NCBI GenBank assembly: GCA_015207365.1
Contig: JADEXA010000053.1
Span: forward strand, 1-51,098
Length of the DNA stretch: 51,098 nucleotides
Source of the DNA: Vacuolonema iberomarrocanum LEGE 07170
GTDB taxonomy: Bacteria; Cyanobacteriota; Cyanobacteriia; Elainellales; Elainellaceae
Direction of reading: 5' to 3'
Below, in pieces: positions 16,119 to 23,108 of this stretch; within the stretch, counting starts at the first letter, position 1; every line of letters starts with the position of its first letter. Under the pieces are notes generated by a model, which did no database searches, was not told where the DNA came from, and saw only the letters and a list, made by a program, of their open reading frames with translations. Position numbers and translations under genes: made by a program.

Positions 16119-16460
16119 ATGATGACTGACCGACCTGAGCCAGAGGCGATCATCGCCCCCCTATCGTTTTCTACGGAGCAGCGCGCCAAAATCTTTGCGG
16201 CGCTCGCCGACCCCACACGGCTCCGCATCGTCGAGTTGCTGGCTGCAGAGGGTGAACTTAGTGGTTCGCAAATCGCTACGCAGTTGGATATCAGTCTGGC
16301 GCTGTTCTGCCATCACTCCCGCACCTTAGTAGAAGCAGATTTGCTCCAGGTACGCCGGGATGGGCAAACGAAATACAACTCCCTCAACCAAATGCTGTTG
16401 CACCAATGCCTCAATACCTTCGGCCAGATAGGTGAGCAACCCCCCGATGTCAGTTCATGA
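16119..16460 (+). CDS. ArsR/SmtB family winged-helix repressor
   Basis: 113-residue dimeric DNA-binding protein. The winged helix is clear: FAALADPTRLRIVELLAAEGELSGSQIATQLDISLALFCHHSRTLVEADLLQVRRDGQTKYNSLN, where the recognition helix carries LALFCHHSRTL. The metal-binding ELCVCDL motif of arsenic/cadmium sensors is absent; the equivalent helix reads SGSQIATQLDIS, and a Cys sits in the recognition helix. That suggests a redox or electrophile signal instead of metal, which would suit the adjacent enone reductase; this is inference. Two ATGs are in tandem (16119 and 16122). Likely autoregulated through the two palindromes upstream. Confidence 0.88.
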   Translation: MMTDRPEPEAIIAPLSFSTEQRAKIFAALADPTRLRIVELLAAEGELSGSQIATQLDISLALFCHHSRTLVEADLLQVRRDGQTKYNSLNQMLLHQCLNTFGQIGEQPPDVSS

Positions 16461-16501
16461 ACCGATGGCCCTGCAGGAGCAAACCCCGACGTTTAAGCAC
16501 C

Positions 16502-17260
16502 CTATGCCATCACCATGCCGCCATCCACGTTCATCACCTGCCCGGTGATATACGCGGCGGCGGGGTCAGCAGCGAGGAAGCGGACAAGCCCAGCCACATC
16601 TTCGGGCTGTCCAAACTTGCCCAGAGGGATGAACTTGAGGATATCGTCGGCTTTGACATCGTGTGTCATGTCGGTAGCGATGAAGCCGGGGGCGACAGCG
16701 TTAATGGTGATGCCACGGGGGGCGACTTCCTTAGCGATCGCCTTCGTAAAGCCAATCACTCCGGCTTTGGCGGCGCTGTAGTTGGCTTGTCCCGCGTTAC
16801 CCATTTCGCCGACCACGGAGCTGATGTTGATGATGCGTCCCGATCGCTGCTTCAGCATAATCTTGCTCACGGCGCGGGTGCAGAGGAAGACCCCGGTGAG
16901 GTTGAGGTCAATCACCGCTTGCCAGTCATCTGGCTTCATCCGCAGCAGCAATGTGTCGCGGGTAATGCCAGCATTGTTTACTAGCACATCGATCTGGCCC
17001 CACTTGTCCATCGCAGCGGCGACCATGGCGTCTACATCCGCCGCTTGAGACACGTCGGCTTTGAGGGCGATCGCCTCGCCGCCCATATCGGCAATTTCCT
17101 TTACCACCGCCTCGGCGGCTTCCGCTGAGCGGGCATAGTTCACCGCCACCTTTGCCCCTACTGCTGCGAGAGCTAGGGCGATCGCCTTCCCAATTCCCCG
17201 CGAGGCTCCGGTGACCAGAGCTGTTTTGCCTTCCAGTGAAGCGGTTGCTGCAGCCGTCAT
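16502..17260 (-). CDS. fabG: 3-oxoacyl-[acyl-carrier-protein] reductase FabG
   Basis: 252-residue SDR enzyme that reduces 3-oxoacyl-ACP with NADPH in fatty acid elongation. Marks: cofactor loop TGASRGIGKAIA, NNAGITRD, catalytic Ser in ISSVVGEMGNAG followed by YSAAK, and the C-terminal ITGQVMNVDGGMVMA that forms the tetramer interface. FabG subtype is supported by RDTLLLRMKPDDWQAVIDLNLTGVF. The frame is open another 60 codons upstream, but the ATG at 17260 (MTAAATASLEGKTALVTG) has AGGG about 9 nt before it and gives normal length. Convergent with arsR (41 bp apart) and divergent from trxA. Confidence 0.95.
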   Translation of the reverse strand: MTAAATASLEGKTALVTGASRGIGKAIALALAAVGAKVAVNYARSAEAAEAVVKEIADMGGEAIALKADVSQAADVDAMVAAAMDKWGQIDVLVNNAGITRDTLLLRMKPDDWQAVIDLNLTGVFLCTRAVSKIMLKQRSGRIINISSVVGEMGNAGQANYSAAKAGVIGFTKAIAKEVAPRGITINAVAPGFIATDMTHDVKADDILKFIPLGKFGQPEDVAGLVRFLAADPAAAYITGQVMNVDGGMVMA

Positions 17261-17576
17261 AGATAACCCTCGCCGAAATGAAATATCATGCAAAAATGTA
17301 ACGATTGTCGTTCCGTCCATACCAGACAGCCCCATTGGCAAGGCTGGATTATCCTCGGAACTGACCATTAGACATCCTACGGCATTTTGGGAAAGGTTTT
17401 GGCAGAGCGTCTTGGTACAATCCCCGCAACGTTTTCCCACCCATGCCTGGACGGTATCCCGACCCTTCGGACCCTGTCACAGTCGCAATAGCTCACACTA
17501 ACATAGCGATATAACTATAAAGCGCTACAGTCGTCGGCGCTTTGTTCCCTCCTATCTGCTCCCATGCGAGGTCATT
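17261..17576. other. Divergent promoter region fabG / trxA
   Basis: 316 bp without a gene. The region just before trxA holds a short hairpin AAAGCGC (17519-17525) / GCGCTTT (17537-17543) in the likely trxA leader. The open frame that extends fabG backwards through this stretch is judged not coding. No sigma-factor boxes can be assigned with confidence. Confidence 0.4.
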
Positions 17577-17894
17577 ATGGCAACGACGCAAGAATTTACG
17601 AGCTTTGATGAACTGATCGCTAATTCTGAATTACCCACCTTGGTGGATTTCTACGCTCCCTGGTGTGGCCCCTGTCAACTGATGGCGAAGATTCTGCAAG
17701 AGGTCAACAGCGAACTCAAATCCCAGCTGCGGATCGTCAAGATCAACACGGACAAGTATCCAGCCATTGCGTCCCGCTACCAGGTGTATGCTCTGCCTAC
17801 CCTGGTTCTTTTCAAGGATGGGCAACCCGTCGATCGCATAGAGGGGGCTATGCCTGCCAATCAGTTGACTGATCATCTGCGATCGCGCCTCTAG
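17577..17894 (+). CDS. trxA: Thioredoxin
   Basis: 105-residue thioredoxin that reduces protein disulfides. The active site is APWCGPC (Cys30, Cys33); DFYAPWCGPCQLMAKILQE is canonical, and the cis-proline loop reads YALPTLVLFKDG. The helix after the active site and the C-terminal strand-helix (RIEGAMPANQLTDHL) are intact, so it is a complete single-domain protein with no signal peptide. Subtype (m, x or y) cannot be fixed by eye; the FTSFDELIANSELPTLVDF start resembles the second thioredoxin of cyanobacteria rather than the essential m-type. Followed by an F4 palindrome and a strong terminator-like hairpin. Confidence 0.92.
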   Translation: MATTQEFTSFDELIANSELPTLVDFYAPWCGPCQLMAKILQEVNSELKSQLRIVKINTDKYPAIASRYQVYALPTLVLFKDGQPVDRIEGAMPANQLTDHLRSRL

Positions 17895-17915
17895 AATAGC
17901 CACGCTGAAACAACG

Positions 17916-18007
17916 TCAGGACTTACGTATTTTGTTGATTTTTGGCCGCAACGCGGCCAAAAATCAACGCATTCACTCAGGATTACGCAAAACTTGCGTA
18001 GTCCTGA
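17916..18007. repeat. Palindromic element, family F4, copy b
   Basis: Outer ends TCAGGACTTACGTATTTTG and (other strand) TCAGGACTACGCAAGTTTTG enclose a perfect inner hairpin of 16-bp arms, 17934-17949 and 17953-17968, with loop AAC. The outer ends and the segment after the hairpin match copy a at 5928-6018. The inner stems share GTTGAT...TGGCCGC but differ between those blocks, in both arms. Located 21 bp after the trxA stop. Confidence 0.78.
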
Positions 18008-18018
18008 GTGTTATAGAC

Positions 18019-18082
18019 ACCCGGTTTCTGAAGTGGAACGGTTTTGCTTTGCCGTTGACCGATACAAGAAACCGGGTTTTTT
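18019..18082 (+). terminator. Terminator-like branched hairpin downstream of trxA
   Basis: ACCCGGTTTCT (18019-18029) pairs perfectly with AGAAACCGGGT (18067-18077), followed by a run of six T. A smaller stem AACGG/CCGTT sits in the loop. This is the best intrinsic-terminator shape in the trxA downstream region. Sequences of the form AGAAACCGGGTTT are themselves recurrent in cyanobacterial spacers, so it may be another repeat type. Confidence 0.55.
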
Positions 18083-18087
18083 GCGAC

Positions 18088-18195
18088 GTTATAGCCTTAC
18101 GCATTTAGATTAGGACAGATCATTTTTTTGAGAGCCCCGCAGCGCGGGGCTCTCAAAAAAATGATTGGTTTTTCCTAGGCGCATAGCGCTATAAC
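18088..18195 (+). repeat. Palindromic element, family F3, copy a
   Basis: About 108 bp. The left end reads TTATAGCCTTACGCATT and the right end on the other strand TTATAGCGCTATGCGCCTAG, so the termini are inverted. The core is a perfect hairpin with 22-bp arms (18119-18140 and 18144-18165) and loop AGC; the GC-rich apex is GAGAGCCCCGC and its complement. An inverted copy is at 19268-19372, on the other side of the cyclase gene. Confidence 0.82.
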
Positions 18196-18234
18196 GATGT
18201 AGCAACGTGTTTTTCTTGCAATGCTGAGGAACGG

Positions 18235-18446
18235 ATACAAATCCGGTTAGACAGCTATGGAGCCAAAACCCAAGTATCGTTTGCGCCCGCTATTTTGTAA
18301 GTAGCTCGGCATGATGAAAAACCAGACTCTAAAAGCCTGTGCCGCCCGCAGCGCGGGCGGCACAGGCTTTTAGAGTCTTAGGTTTAATTGCACCTGCCAA
18401 CTTGGCGGACGCAAACGATACTTGGGGTCTTCAACCGCATTGATAT
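18235..18446. repeat. Palindromic element, family F1, copy a (interrupted)
   Basis: Outer F1 element whose ends (ATACAAATCCGGTT at 18235; the right end on the other strand GATATCAATGCGGTTGAAG) and stem (ACCCAAGTATCGTTTGCG on the left, its complement on the right at about 18410-18427) match the intact copy at 28330-28432. Its loop is occupied by a 105-bp F2 element (18299-18403). Outer length without the insert is 107 bp, compared with 103 bp for the intact copy. No clear target duplication is seen here. Confidence 0.78.
18299..18403 (-). mobile_element. Palindromic element, family F2, copy a (nested in F1)
   Basis: 105 bp, running AAGTAGCTCGGCATGATG... to ...GGTGCAATTAAACC-complement...AACTT. 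The core is a perfect hairpin with 25-bp arms (18325-18349 and 18353-18377) and loop AGC. It is an inverted relative of the 105-bp element at 24278-24382: both flanks align almost base for base, and the cores differ by paired changes. It sits in the middle of the F1 hairpin, so it inserted after F1. Confidence 0.8.
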
Positions 18447-18544
18447 CACTCATATCCGGCATAGTTGTGAATTTTGGCGGAGCGTGCGGCTGCTATCCTG
18501 TAGAAAATTCTATGTTTGTAGCGTTAAAACGTAGGATTTGAGAC

Positions 18545-19246
18545 ATGGGTGCATCGATCGGTTTCGGTAAATCAACCATCGAGCAAAATGTTGACGGCAT
18601 GAGTGCAGAAAATACGAAAGTGGAGTTGGAGCGGTTATTACAACTCCGCAATGAAGAGCCGAAGCGAGCGTTAGAAATTGAAGCGCAAATCCATCAACGA
18701 TTTGGCATCACAAGTGCCGTATTTGTGCTGGATTTGGCAGGATTTTCTCGCTTGACTTTGCGCTATGGGATTGTGCATTTCCTTGGGGTATTGCAACGAT
18801 TGCGGGCGATCGCCTACCCCATTCTCAAGAACCACGGCGGCACGTTGATCAAGCAAGAGGCGGATAATCTGTTTGTCACCTTTCCAGAAGTGGAGATGGC
18901 GGTGAAAGGGGCGATCGCCATCCTCCAGGCATTGCAGGCGGCGAATGTCACCTTGCCCGATGCCGAAGATGTGCAGGCAGGTATTGGCATCGGCTATGGA
19001 GACTTGCTGCTGATTGGGGGCTGCGATCTCTTTGGCAGCGAGATGAATCTGGCATCCAAGCTAGGAGAAGACTTGGCTCGTCCTGGCGAGATTCTGTTGA
19101 CCCAACGAGCCATGACCCAACTGATGCGCCACAATGCAGACCTCGCTTCCAATGCGGAGACGATGGAACTCACCGCGTCAGGACTCGCCATTCCCACCTA
19201 TCAGTTTGTTGTGCGGCGGGGTGTTGTACAGATTCCAGAGTCATAA
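18545..19246 (+). CDS. Class III adenylate/guanylate cyclase-like domain protein
   Basis: 233-residue soluble protein with an N-terminal helical stretch (about 20-52) and one cyclase homology domain (about 55-200). Metal-binding Asp63 lies in FVLDLAGFSRLT and a second acidic site in LIKQEADNLFVTF (Lys103, Asp107). The GIGIGYGDLLLIGGCDLFGSEMNLASKLGE segment keeps the transition-state Asn168, but the following Arg is Lys172. The usual GD is AD. Activity may therefore be weak or lost, or the domain may only bind nucleotide. GTAGGA about 8 nt upstream supports the ATG at 18545. The gene is bracketed by inverted F3 repeats, with a cluster of other palindromes upstream. Confidence 0.8.
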   Translation: MGASIGFGKSTIEQNVDGMSAENTKVELERLLQLRNEEPKRALEIEAQIHQRFGITSAVFVLDLAGFSRLTLRYGIVHFLGVLQRLRAIAYPILKNHGGTLIKQEADNLFVTFPEVEMAVKGAIAILQALQAANVTLPDAEDVQAGIGIGYGDLLLIGGCDLFGSEMNLASKLGEDLARPGEILLTQRAMTQLMRHNADLASNAETMELTASGLAIPTYQFVVRRGVVQIPES

Positions 19247-19267
19247 TCCGTTCCAAGTAGGATGCTG

Positions 19268-19372
19268 ATATAGTGCTGTGCGCCTAGGAAAACCAATTAT
19301 TTTTTTGAAAGCCCCGCAGCGCGGGGCTTTCAAAAAAATAATCTGTCCTAATCTCAATGCGTAAGGCTATAC
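19268..19372 (-). repeat. Palindromic element, family F3, copy b (inverted)
   Basis: About 105 bp in opposite orientation to copy a. Reversed, its ends read GTATAGCCTTACGCATT, then GATTAGGACAGAT, and CCTAGGCGCACAGCACTATA, close to copy a throughout. The core is a perfect hairpin with 22-bp arms (19296-19317 and 19321-19342), loop AGC. Two stem positions differ from copy a and both are compensated in the opposite arm. Confidence 0.82.
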
Positions 19373-20001
19373 CCATTCGCTAAACGCTCACTATCGATCA
19401 AACGATCAAATTTGGCAAACCTCGGGTTGCGGGCTTTCCAAAAAATGATTGGATTTTGGTTTGCAACGAAGTGCGTAAGCCTTGTTGGCATGAAAGATCC
19501 TCGCGGTAGACGCTGCAACGGTTGACCCATGAAGCTCCTAGCGAATTCTCCGGATGCGGAATTTACGGGAGCTTTGGTTTCCGTAAGCGTTTTGGAAGGA
19601 AAAAATAAGGTGCAATCCCGGACAGCACCACAATGCTTTTCCCTTACTCTGGGGCATGTCCGTTCGATAAACGCATCTGGGTGAGGCATAAGGTCATGAC
19701 CCAGATGCTATGACAGCTTGATATCTGCCCCTTTCTATTTCAGGTGGCTCGTGGTTGGCGGATCTGTTCTCTAGGGCTGCTTTGGCCTGTGAATGCAGAG
19801 AAAGCGCCGACTACCGCTTACTAGGGTTGATTTCAGCAACGTTAGGACGGTCAAAAGACTGGCTGCTGGTTCCACAGCCTTAATTTTCGTAATCCAAAAT
19901 AACGAAACAACTCGTATCTACGGCATTGACGTTGCTATACAGTCGCTCTGCCGGAATCAACATGCGCTCAATACACTGATCAGGGAGAGAGGTTCGATTC
20001 G
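19373..20001. other. Gene-free stretch with a decayed F3-like copy and a hairpin
   Basis: 629 bp with no convincing gene. At about 19399-19485, GCGGGCTTTCCAAAAAATGA followed by TTGGATTTTGG resembles the right half of an F3 core, and GTGCGTAAGCC resembles its end, so this looks like a degraded third copy in the orientation of copy b. A separate perfect 10-bp stem, GCATCTGGGT (19673-19682) / ACCCAGATGC (19699-19708), lies further on. A 111-codon reverse frame and a 70-codon forward frame here look like chance. Confidence 0.45.
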
Positions 20002-20193
20002 ATGACTCCAACAACCTATGGCCAACTCATTCAATTTTTGCGGGAGGAGTTAGACGTTCCCGATGACTCGATTGCGATCGCCAAGCGGCATTGTGAGCAA
20101 GATCCGGGGCCGTTCCCAATGGTGCTCTGGCAGTATGGCCTGGTCACACTGGAACAGCTCGATCAGATTTATGACTGGCTAGAAACCGCTTAA
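20002..20193 (+). CDS. DUF2949 family protein
   Basis: 63-residue protein of the cyanobacterial DUF2949 family; function unknown. The sequence TYGQLIQFLREELDVPDDSIAIAKRH is the usual amphipathic start and FPMVLWQYGLVTLEQLDQIYDWLE the usual end: two to three short helices, no membrane segment, no catalytic motif. GAGAGG lies about 9 nt upstream of the ATG. A 70-codon frame that overlaps the start by 4 bp is not considered real. Single gene, convergent with pspA about 115 bp away. Confidence 0.85.
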   Translation: MTPTTYGQLIQFLREELDVPDDSIAIAKRHCEQDPGPFPMVLWQYGLVTLEQLDQIYDWLETA

Positions 20194-20309
20194 GCCCTCA
20201 CAGTTATCCTGTGGGATGGTCGGTCGCAATCGTAAGCCACCAATGCCAAGCATCCGAGCGCTATGCATTCACTGACGTAACCCATGGAAGCGTCAACCCA
20301 ACGATGTCT

Positions 20310-21065
20310 TCAGCTTCCTTCTTCCAGTTGCATCCGTAGTTTTGCCAATTCGGGATCTTCCTCTGCAACCGTCCCCGACGAATCGGCAGGTAAGCTACCA
20401 GAGGTCGAGCCACTGATAAGTTCCGATTTCATCGCAGCCAGCTCGGCATCCACATCAGGGCTCTCTAGAGCCGCAAACTGATTTTCAACCGTGTCGGCGT
20501 TGAGCTCGGCGATCGCCTCCGACCGAGCCTCCAGATCCAACACCTTCTCTTCCATGCGCTCAAAGGCGGCGATAGAACTGCTGGTTGTATTGCGCCCCAA
20601 CATTTCGTTGAGTTGCTCTGATGCCTTTGCCGACCGCGCCCGTGCAACAAACATATCCTTCTTGGTTTTCGCTTCAGACAGTTTGCCTTCGAGCGTCACC
20701 ATATTCTTCTTCATCTGGGTGACGATTGTGGCCTGCTGTCCCAGTTGCTCTTTCAGCGTGGTTGCTGTCTCTAGGTAGGTTTTGCGGCGGGTCAATGCTT
20801 CACGAGCCAAGTCCTCTTCACCCTTTTGCAGCGCCAGTTGCGCCCGCTGATACCATTCATCGGCATTTGACTGGGCTTGGGCTTGTTGCCGTTCGCTGCG
20901 TTTTTGGGTGGCGATCGCCTGAGCTACAGCCTGTCGCAGGCGAATCAAATCGTCCTGCATGTCGATGATGGCTTGCTCCATGATTTTTTCTGGATCTTCA
21001 GCTTTGCTGATCCAGCTCGTTAAGGTGGCGCGAATGGCTCGCCCAATGCGATCGAATAAGCCCAT
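20310..21065 (-). CDS. pspA: PspA/IM30 (Vipp1-like) membrane-remodelling protein
   Basis: 251-residue ESCRT-III-related coiled-coil protein. It starts MGLFDRIGRAIRATLTSWIS with the amphipathic membrane-binding helix, then KAEDPEKIMEQAIIDMQDDLIRLRQAVAQAIA, followed by long charged coiled coils to about residue 190 and FERMEEKVLDLEARSEA. A C-terminal acidic tail (DPELAKLRMQLEEGS) follows a Ser/Gly/Thr linker. The tail is shorter than in thylakoid Vipp1, so PspA and Vipp1 cannot be separated by eye. The ATG at 21065 has GAGGAG about 6 nt upstream; the frame is open a further 60 codons, but the residues there are not family-like. Lies beside the exopolysaccharide exporter genes; no functional link is implied. 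Confidence 0.93.
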   Translation of the reverse strand: MGLFDRIGRAIRATLTSWISKAEDPEKIMEQAIIDMQDDLIRLRQAVAQAIATQKRSERQQAQAQSNADEWYQRAQLALQKGEEDLAREALTRRKTYLETATTLKEQLGQQATIVTQMKKNMVTLEGKLSEAKTKKDMFVARARSAKASEQLNEMLGRNTTSSSIAAFERMEEKVLDLEARSEAIAELNADTVENQFAALESPDVDAELAAMKSELISGSTSGSLPADSSGTVAEEDPELAKLRMQLEEGS

Positions 21066-21275
21066 AAGCTCCTCTACCTGCGATATCGCCCGCTTTTCTA
21101 TCAGTTTGAATAAATTTGCCCCGCCTGTTCCGTAGCCATGCAGACGCAAGAGCAAGTTTGTTGTTCTTATCCTAACCCACCCATCGCTAGGGAGTAAGGC
21201 AGGAGGTCGATACCAATTCAGTCGCGCTGCTTCCCGTCGACGCATCGATTCGTCAACGCATCAACCCATTCACCG

Positions 21276-22094
21276 CTAAATTGTTGGGGCTTCGATTTCG
21301 ACGAAATCCAGCATTTCATCCTTCTTGTCTCGCGCTCTTTTGGGTAGCGGCACACCCGACGCTTCACAATAGCGCTCGACCACCCGCCTGGATTTGCCAA
21401 TCATTTTGACGTTGTGGTTGTGGATCCACATGGCGCGATCGCACAACTGCATCACGCTCTGGGTTGAGTGCGTGACCAGCACCATCGTCACTCCGTTGCG
21501 CTTGAACTCCATCATTTTGTCGATGCACTTTTGCCGGAAGCGAATGTCGCCTACCCCCAGCACCTCGTCGATCAGCAAGACTTTGGGGTCGAGGTGAGCC
21601 ACGACAGAAAAGCCCAATCGCGCCAACATCCCAGTGGAATAAGAACGGATGGAACGATCGACAAACTCGCCCAATTCAGAAAACTCAATAATCTCATCTA
21701 GGCGATTCATCACTTCCCGGCGCGTCAGCCCCATCAGTACCCCGTTGAAGATGACATTCTCGCGCCCCGTGAGGTCAGGGTGGAAGCCAGATCCCAGGGC
21801 CAGCAGTGGAGAGACCCGTGTTCGCACAGTGACGCGCCCAGAGGTGGGTTGGAGCACTCCGGCAATCAGTTGCAGGGTTGTGCTTTTGCCCGCCCCGTTA
21901 TGCCCAATGATGCCAAACTGTTCGCCTTCGTAAATTTCAAAAGAAATGTTGCGCAGCGCTTCGTACTGGTTGGCGTTCATCTCCTTCATATTGCGCTTGA
22001 AATTGAACATCAAGTGCTTGATGCCCCGAACATGATGGTAGAGCGGATAGGATTTGCTCACCTGATCAAATGCAATAATTGGCTCTTTCTTCAT
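21276..22094 (-). CDS. Polysaccharide export ABC transporter ATP-binding protein (Wzt/KpsT-like)
   Basis: 272-residue ATPase. Walker A is GIIGHNGAGKST (about residues 60-71), the signature loop reads YSTGMLARLGFSV, which is the capsule/O-antigen subtype, and Walker B is KVLLIDEVLGVGD. It begins AFDQVSKSYPLYHHVRGIK, typical of lipid-linked glycan exporters, and lacks the C-terminal carbohydrate-binding domain of Wzt from O9a. The start at 22094 overlaps the permease stop by 4 bp (ATGA), giving translational coupling. It exports polysaccharide with the upstream permease, probably acting on the product of the glycosyltransferases at 23.1-28.3 kb. Confidence 0.92.
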   Translation of the reverse strand: MKKEPIIAFDQVSKSYPLYHHVRGIKHLMFNFKRNMKEMNANQYEALRNISFEIYEGEQFGIIGHNGAGKSTTLQLIAGVLQPTSGRVTVRTRVSPLLALGSGFHPDLTGRENVIFNGVLMGLTRREVMNRLDEIIEFSELGEFVDRSIRSYSTGMLARLGFSVVAHLDPKVLLIDEVLGVGDIRFRQKCIDKMMEFKRNGVTMVLVTHSTQSVMQLCDRAMWIHNHNVKMIGKSRRVVERYCEASGVPLPKRARDKKDEMLDFVEIEAPTI

Positions 22095-22921
22095 GCCACT
22101 TCCGCAAACCGAGACGATAATTTGTTGAACACCCAAGTTCCCAACGCCAAGAATAGCAGGGCATACCCCACACTAAATAGAACATAGCCCCAATCCATCG
22201 TGCCATCCAGAATTAGAGAGCGCCAGTTTACCATTAACGGAGCAGCAGGGTTGAGGGGGAGCCAGCGCAGATACTCTGGCGGCAACATATCTACCGTGTA
22301 GATGATGGGCGTGAAGAAGAAGGTGAACTGGGTGATGATCTGAGCCACGCGCTCGATGTCTCTCAGGAATACGTTGAGGGACGCCAAAATAAGTGAGACA
22401 CCGTGCAGCATAATCAACTGCAACGTTACCAAGATAGGAATGCCATAAATCCAGCTCCAACTCGGTGTTTTGTCGTAAATCAGCATCATGAACAACACCA
22501 CGGGCAGCGATAGCAAGAAGTGGATCATATTGTTCAAGTTGGCCGCCAACGGAACGATGCTGAGAGGAAATCGCACCTTGCGGAGCATTTGGGACGTCGC
22601 GAGAAAGTAGCTTGGAGAAGATCCCAAGGAATTGGCAAACCACTGCCAAGGAAACAGGCCGGAGATGAGAATTAAGGCATAGCCTTCGGCACGAATTTGC
22701 AAAACAATTTGGAAGGCGAAATAGTAGACCAGCGCAAAGGTGAGGGGACTGGCGATCGACCAGAGGTACCCCAGCACGTTTTTCTTGTAGCGTATCTTCA
22801 AATCCTTCTGGACAAGGAGAATGAGAAGATCTCGATAGCTTTCAATGCTGCGGCGATCGCTCAACCGTGAAATTCCTTGTGAAATCCCAAGCATGTGTTT
22901 GGCTGTTGCCTCTCGTGACAC
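22091..22921 (-). CDS. Polysaccharide export ABC transporter permease (ABC-2, Wzm/KpsM/TagG-like)
   Basis: 276-residue permease with six hydrophobic segments. SYRDLLILLVQKDLKIRYKKNVLGYLWSIASPLTFALVYYFAF matches the conserved cytoplasmic-helix start of the ABC-2 family, and LNVFLRDIERVAQIITQFTFFFTPIIYTVDMLPPEY is the usual late loop. Start is uncertain: GTG at 22921 or an ATG at 22894; neither has a strong Shine-Dalgarno. It heads a two-gene operon with the ATPase and is divergent from the pyruvyl transferase gene across 187 bp. Confidence 0.92.
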   Translation of the reverse strand: MSREATAKHMLGISQGISRLSDRRSIESYRDLLILLVQKDLKIRYKKNVLGYLWSIASPLTFALVYYFAFQIVLQIRAEGYALILISGLFPWQWFANSLGSSPSYFLATSQMLRKVRFPLSIVPLAANLNNMIHFLLSLPVVLFMMLIYDKTPSWSWIYGIPILVTLQLIMLHGVSLILASLNVFLRDIERVAQIITQFTFFFTPIIYTVDMLPPEYLRWLPLNPAAPLMVNWRSLILDGTMDWGYVLFSVGYALLFLALGTWVFNKLSSRFAEVA

Positions 22922-23108
22922 TAAATGGCTTAATCTTCCATCAACTGCTAACTTTGACGAAATCTGACTCGCCTTGAGCCAGCTTTGTCAGCCTAATCTC
23001 CCTGGTATCGAATGAAACCGGAATCTAGATGATAGTCTACTCTAACGAAGCACGTTCCCACTTTACTTGCATCGAACCCTAACGCTCATTTAGGCTGCAC
23101 CACTGGTT

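Noticed and set aside
19354..19689. 111-codon reverse frame after the cyclase gene
   Set aside because: Overlaps an F3 repeat and its decayed copy, has no ribosome-binding site and no family-like sequence.
19793..20005. 70-codon forward frame overlapping the DUF2949 start by 4 bp
   Set aside because: No recognisable motif or ribosome-binding match; the overlap with a real start looks coincidental. A real tiny gene cannot be fully excluded.
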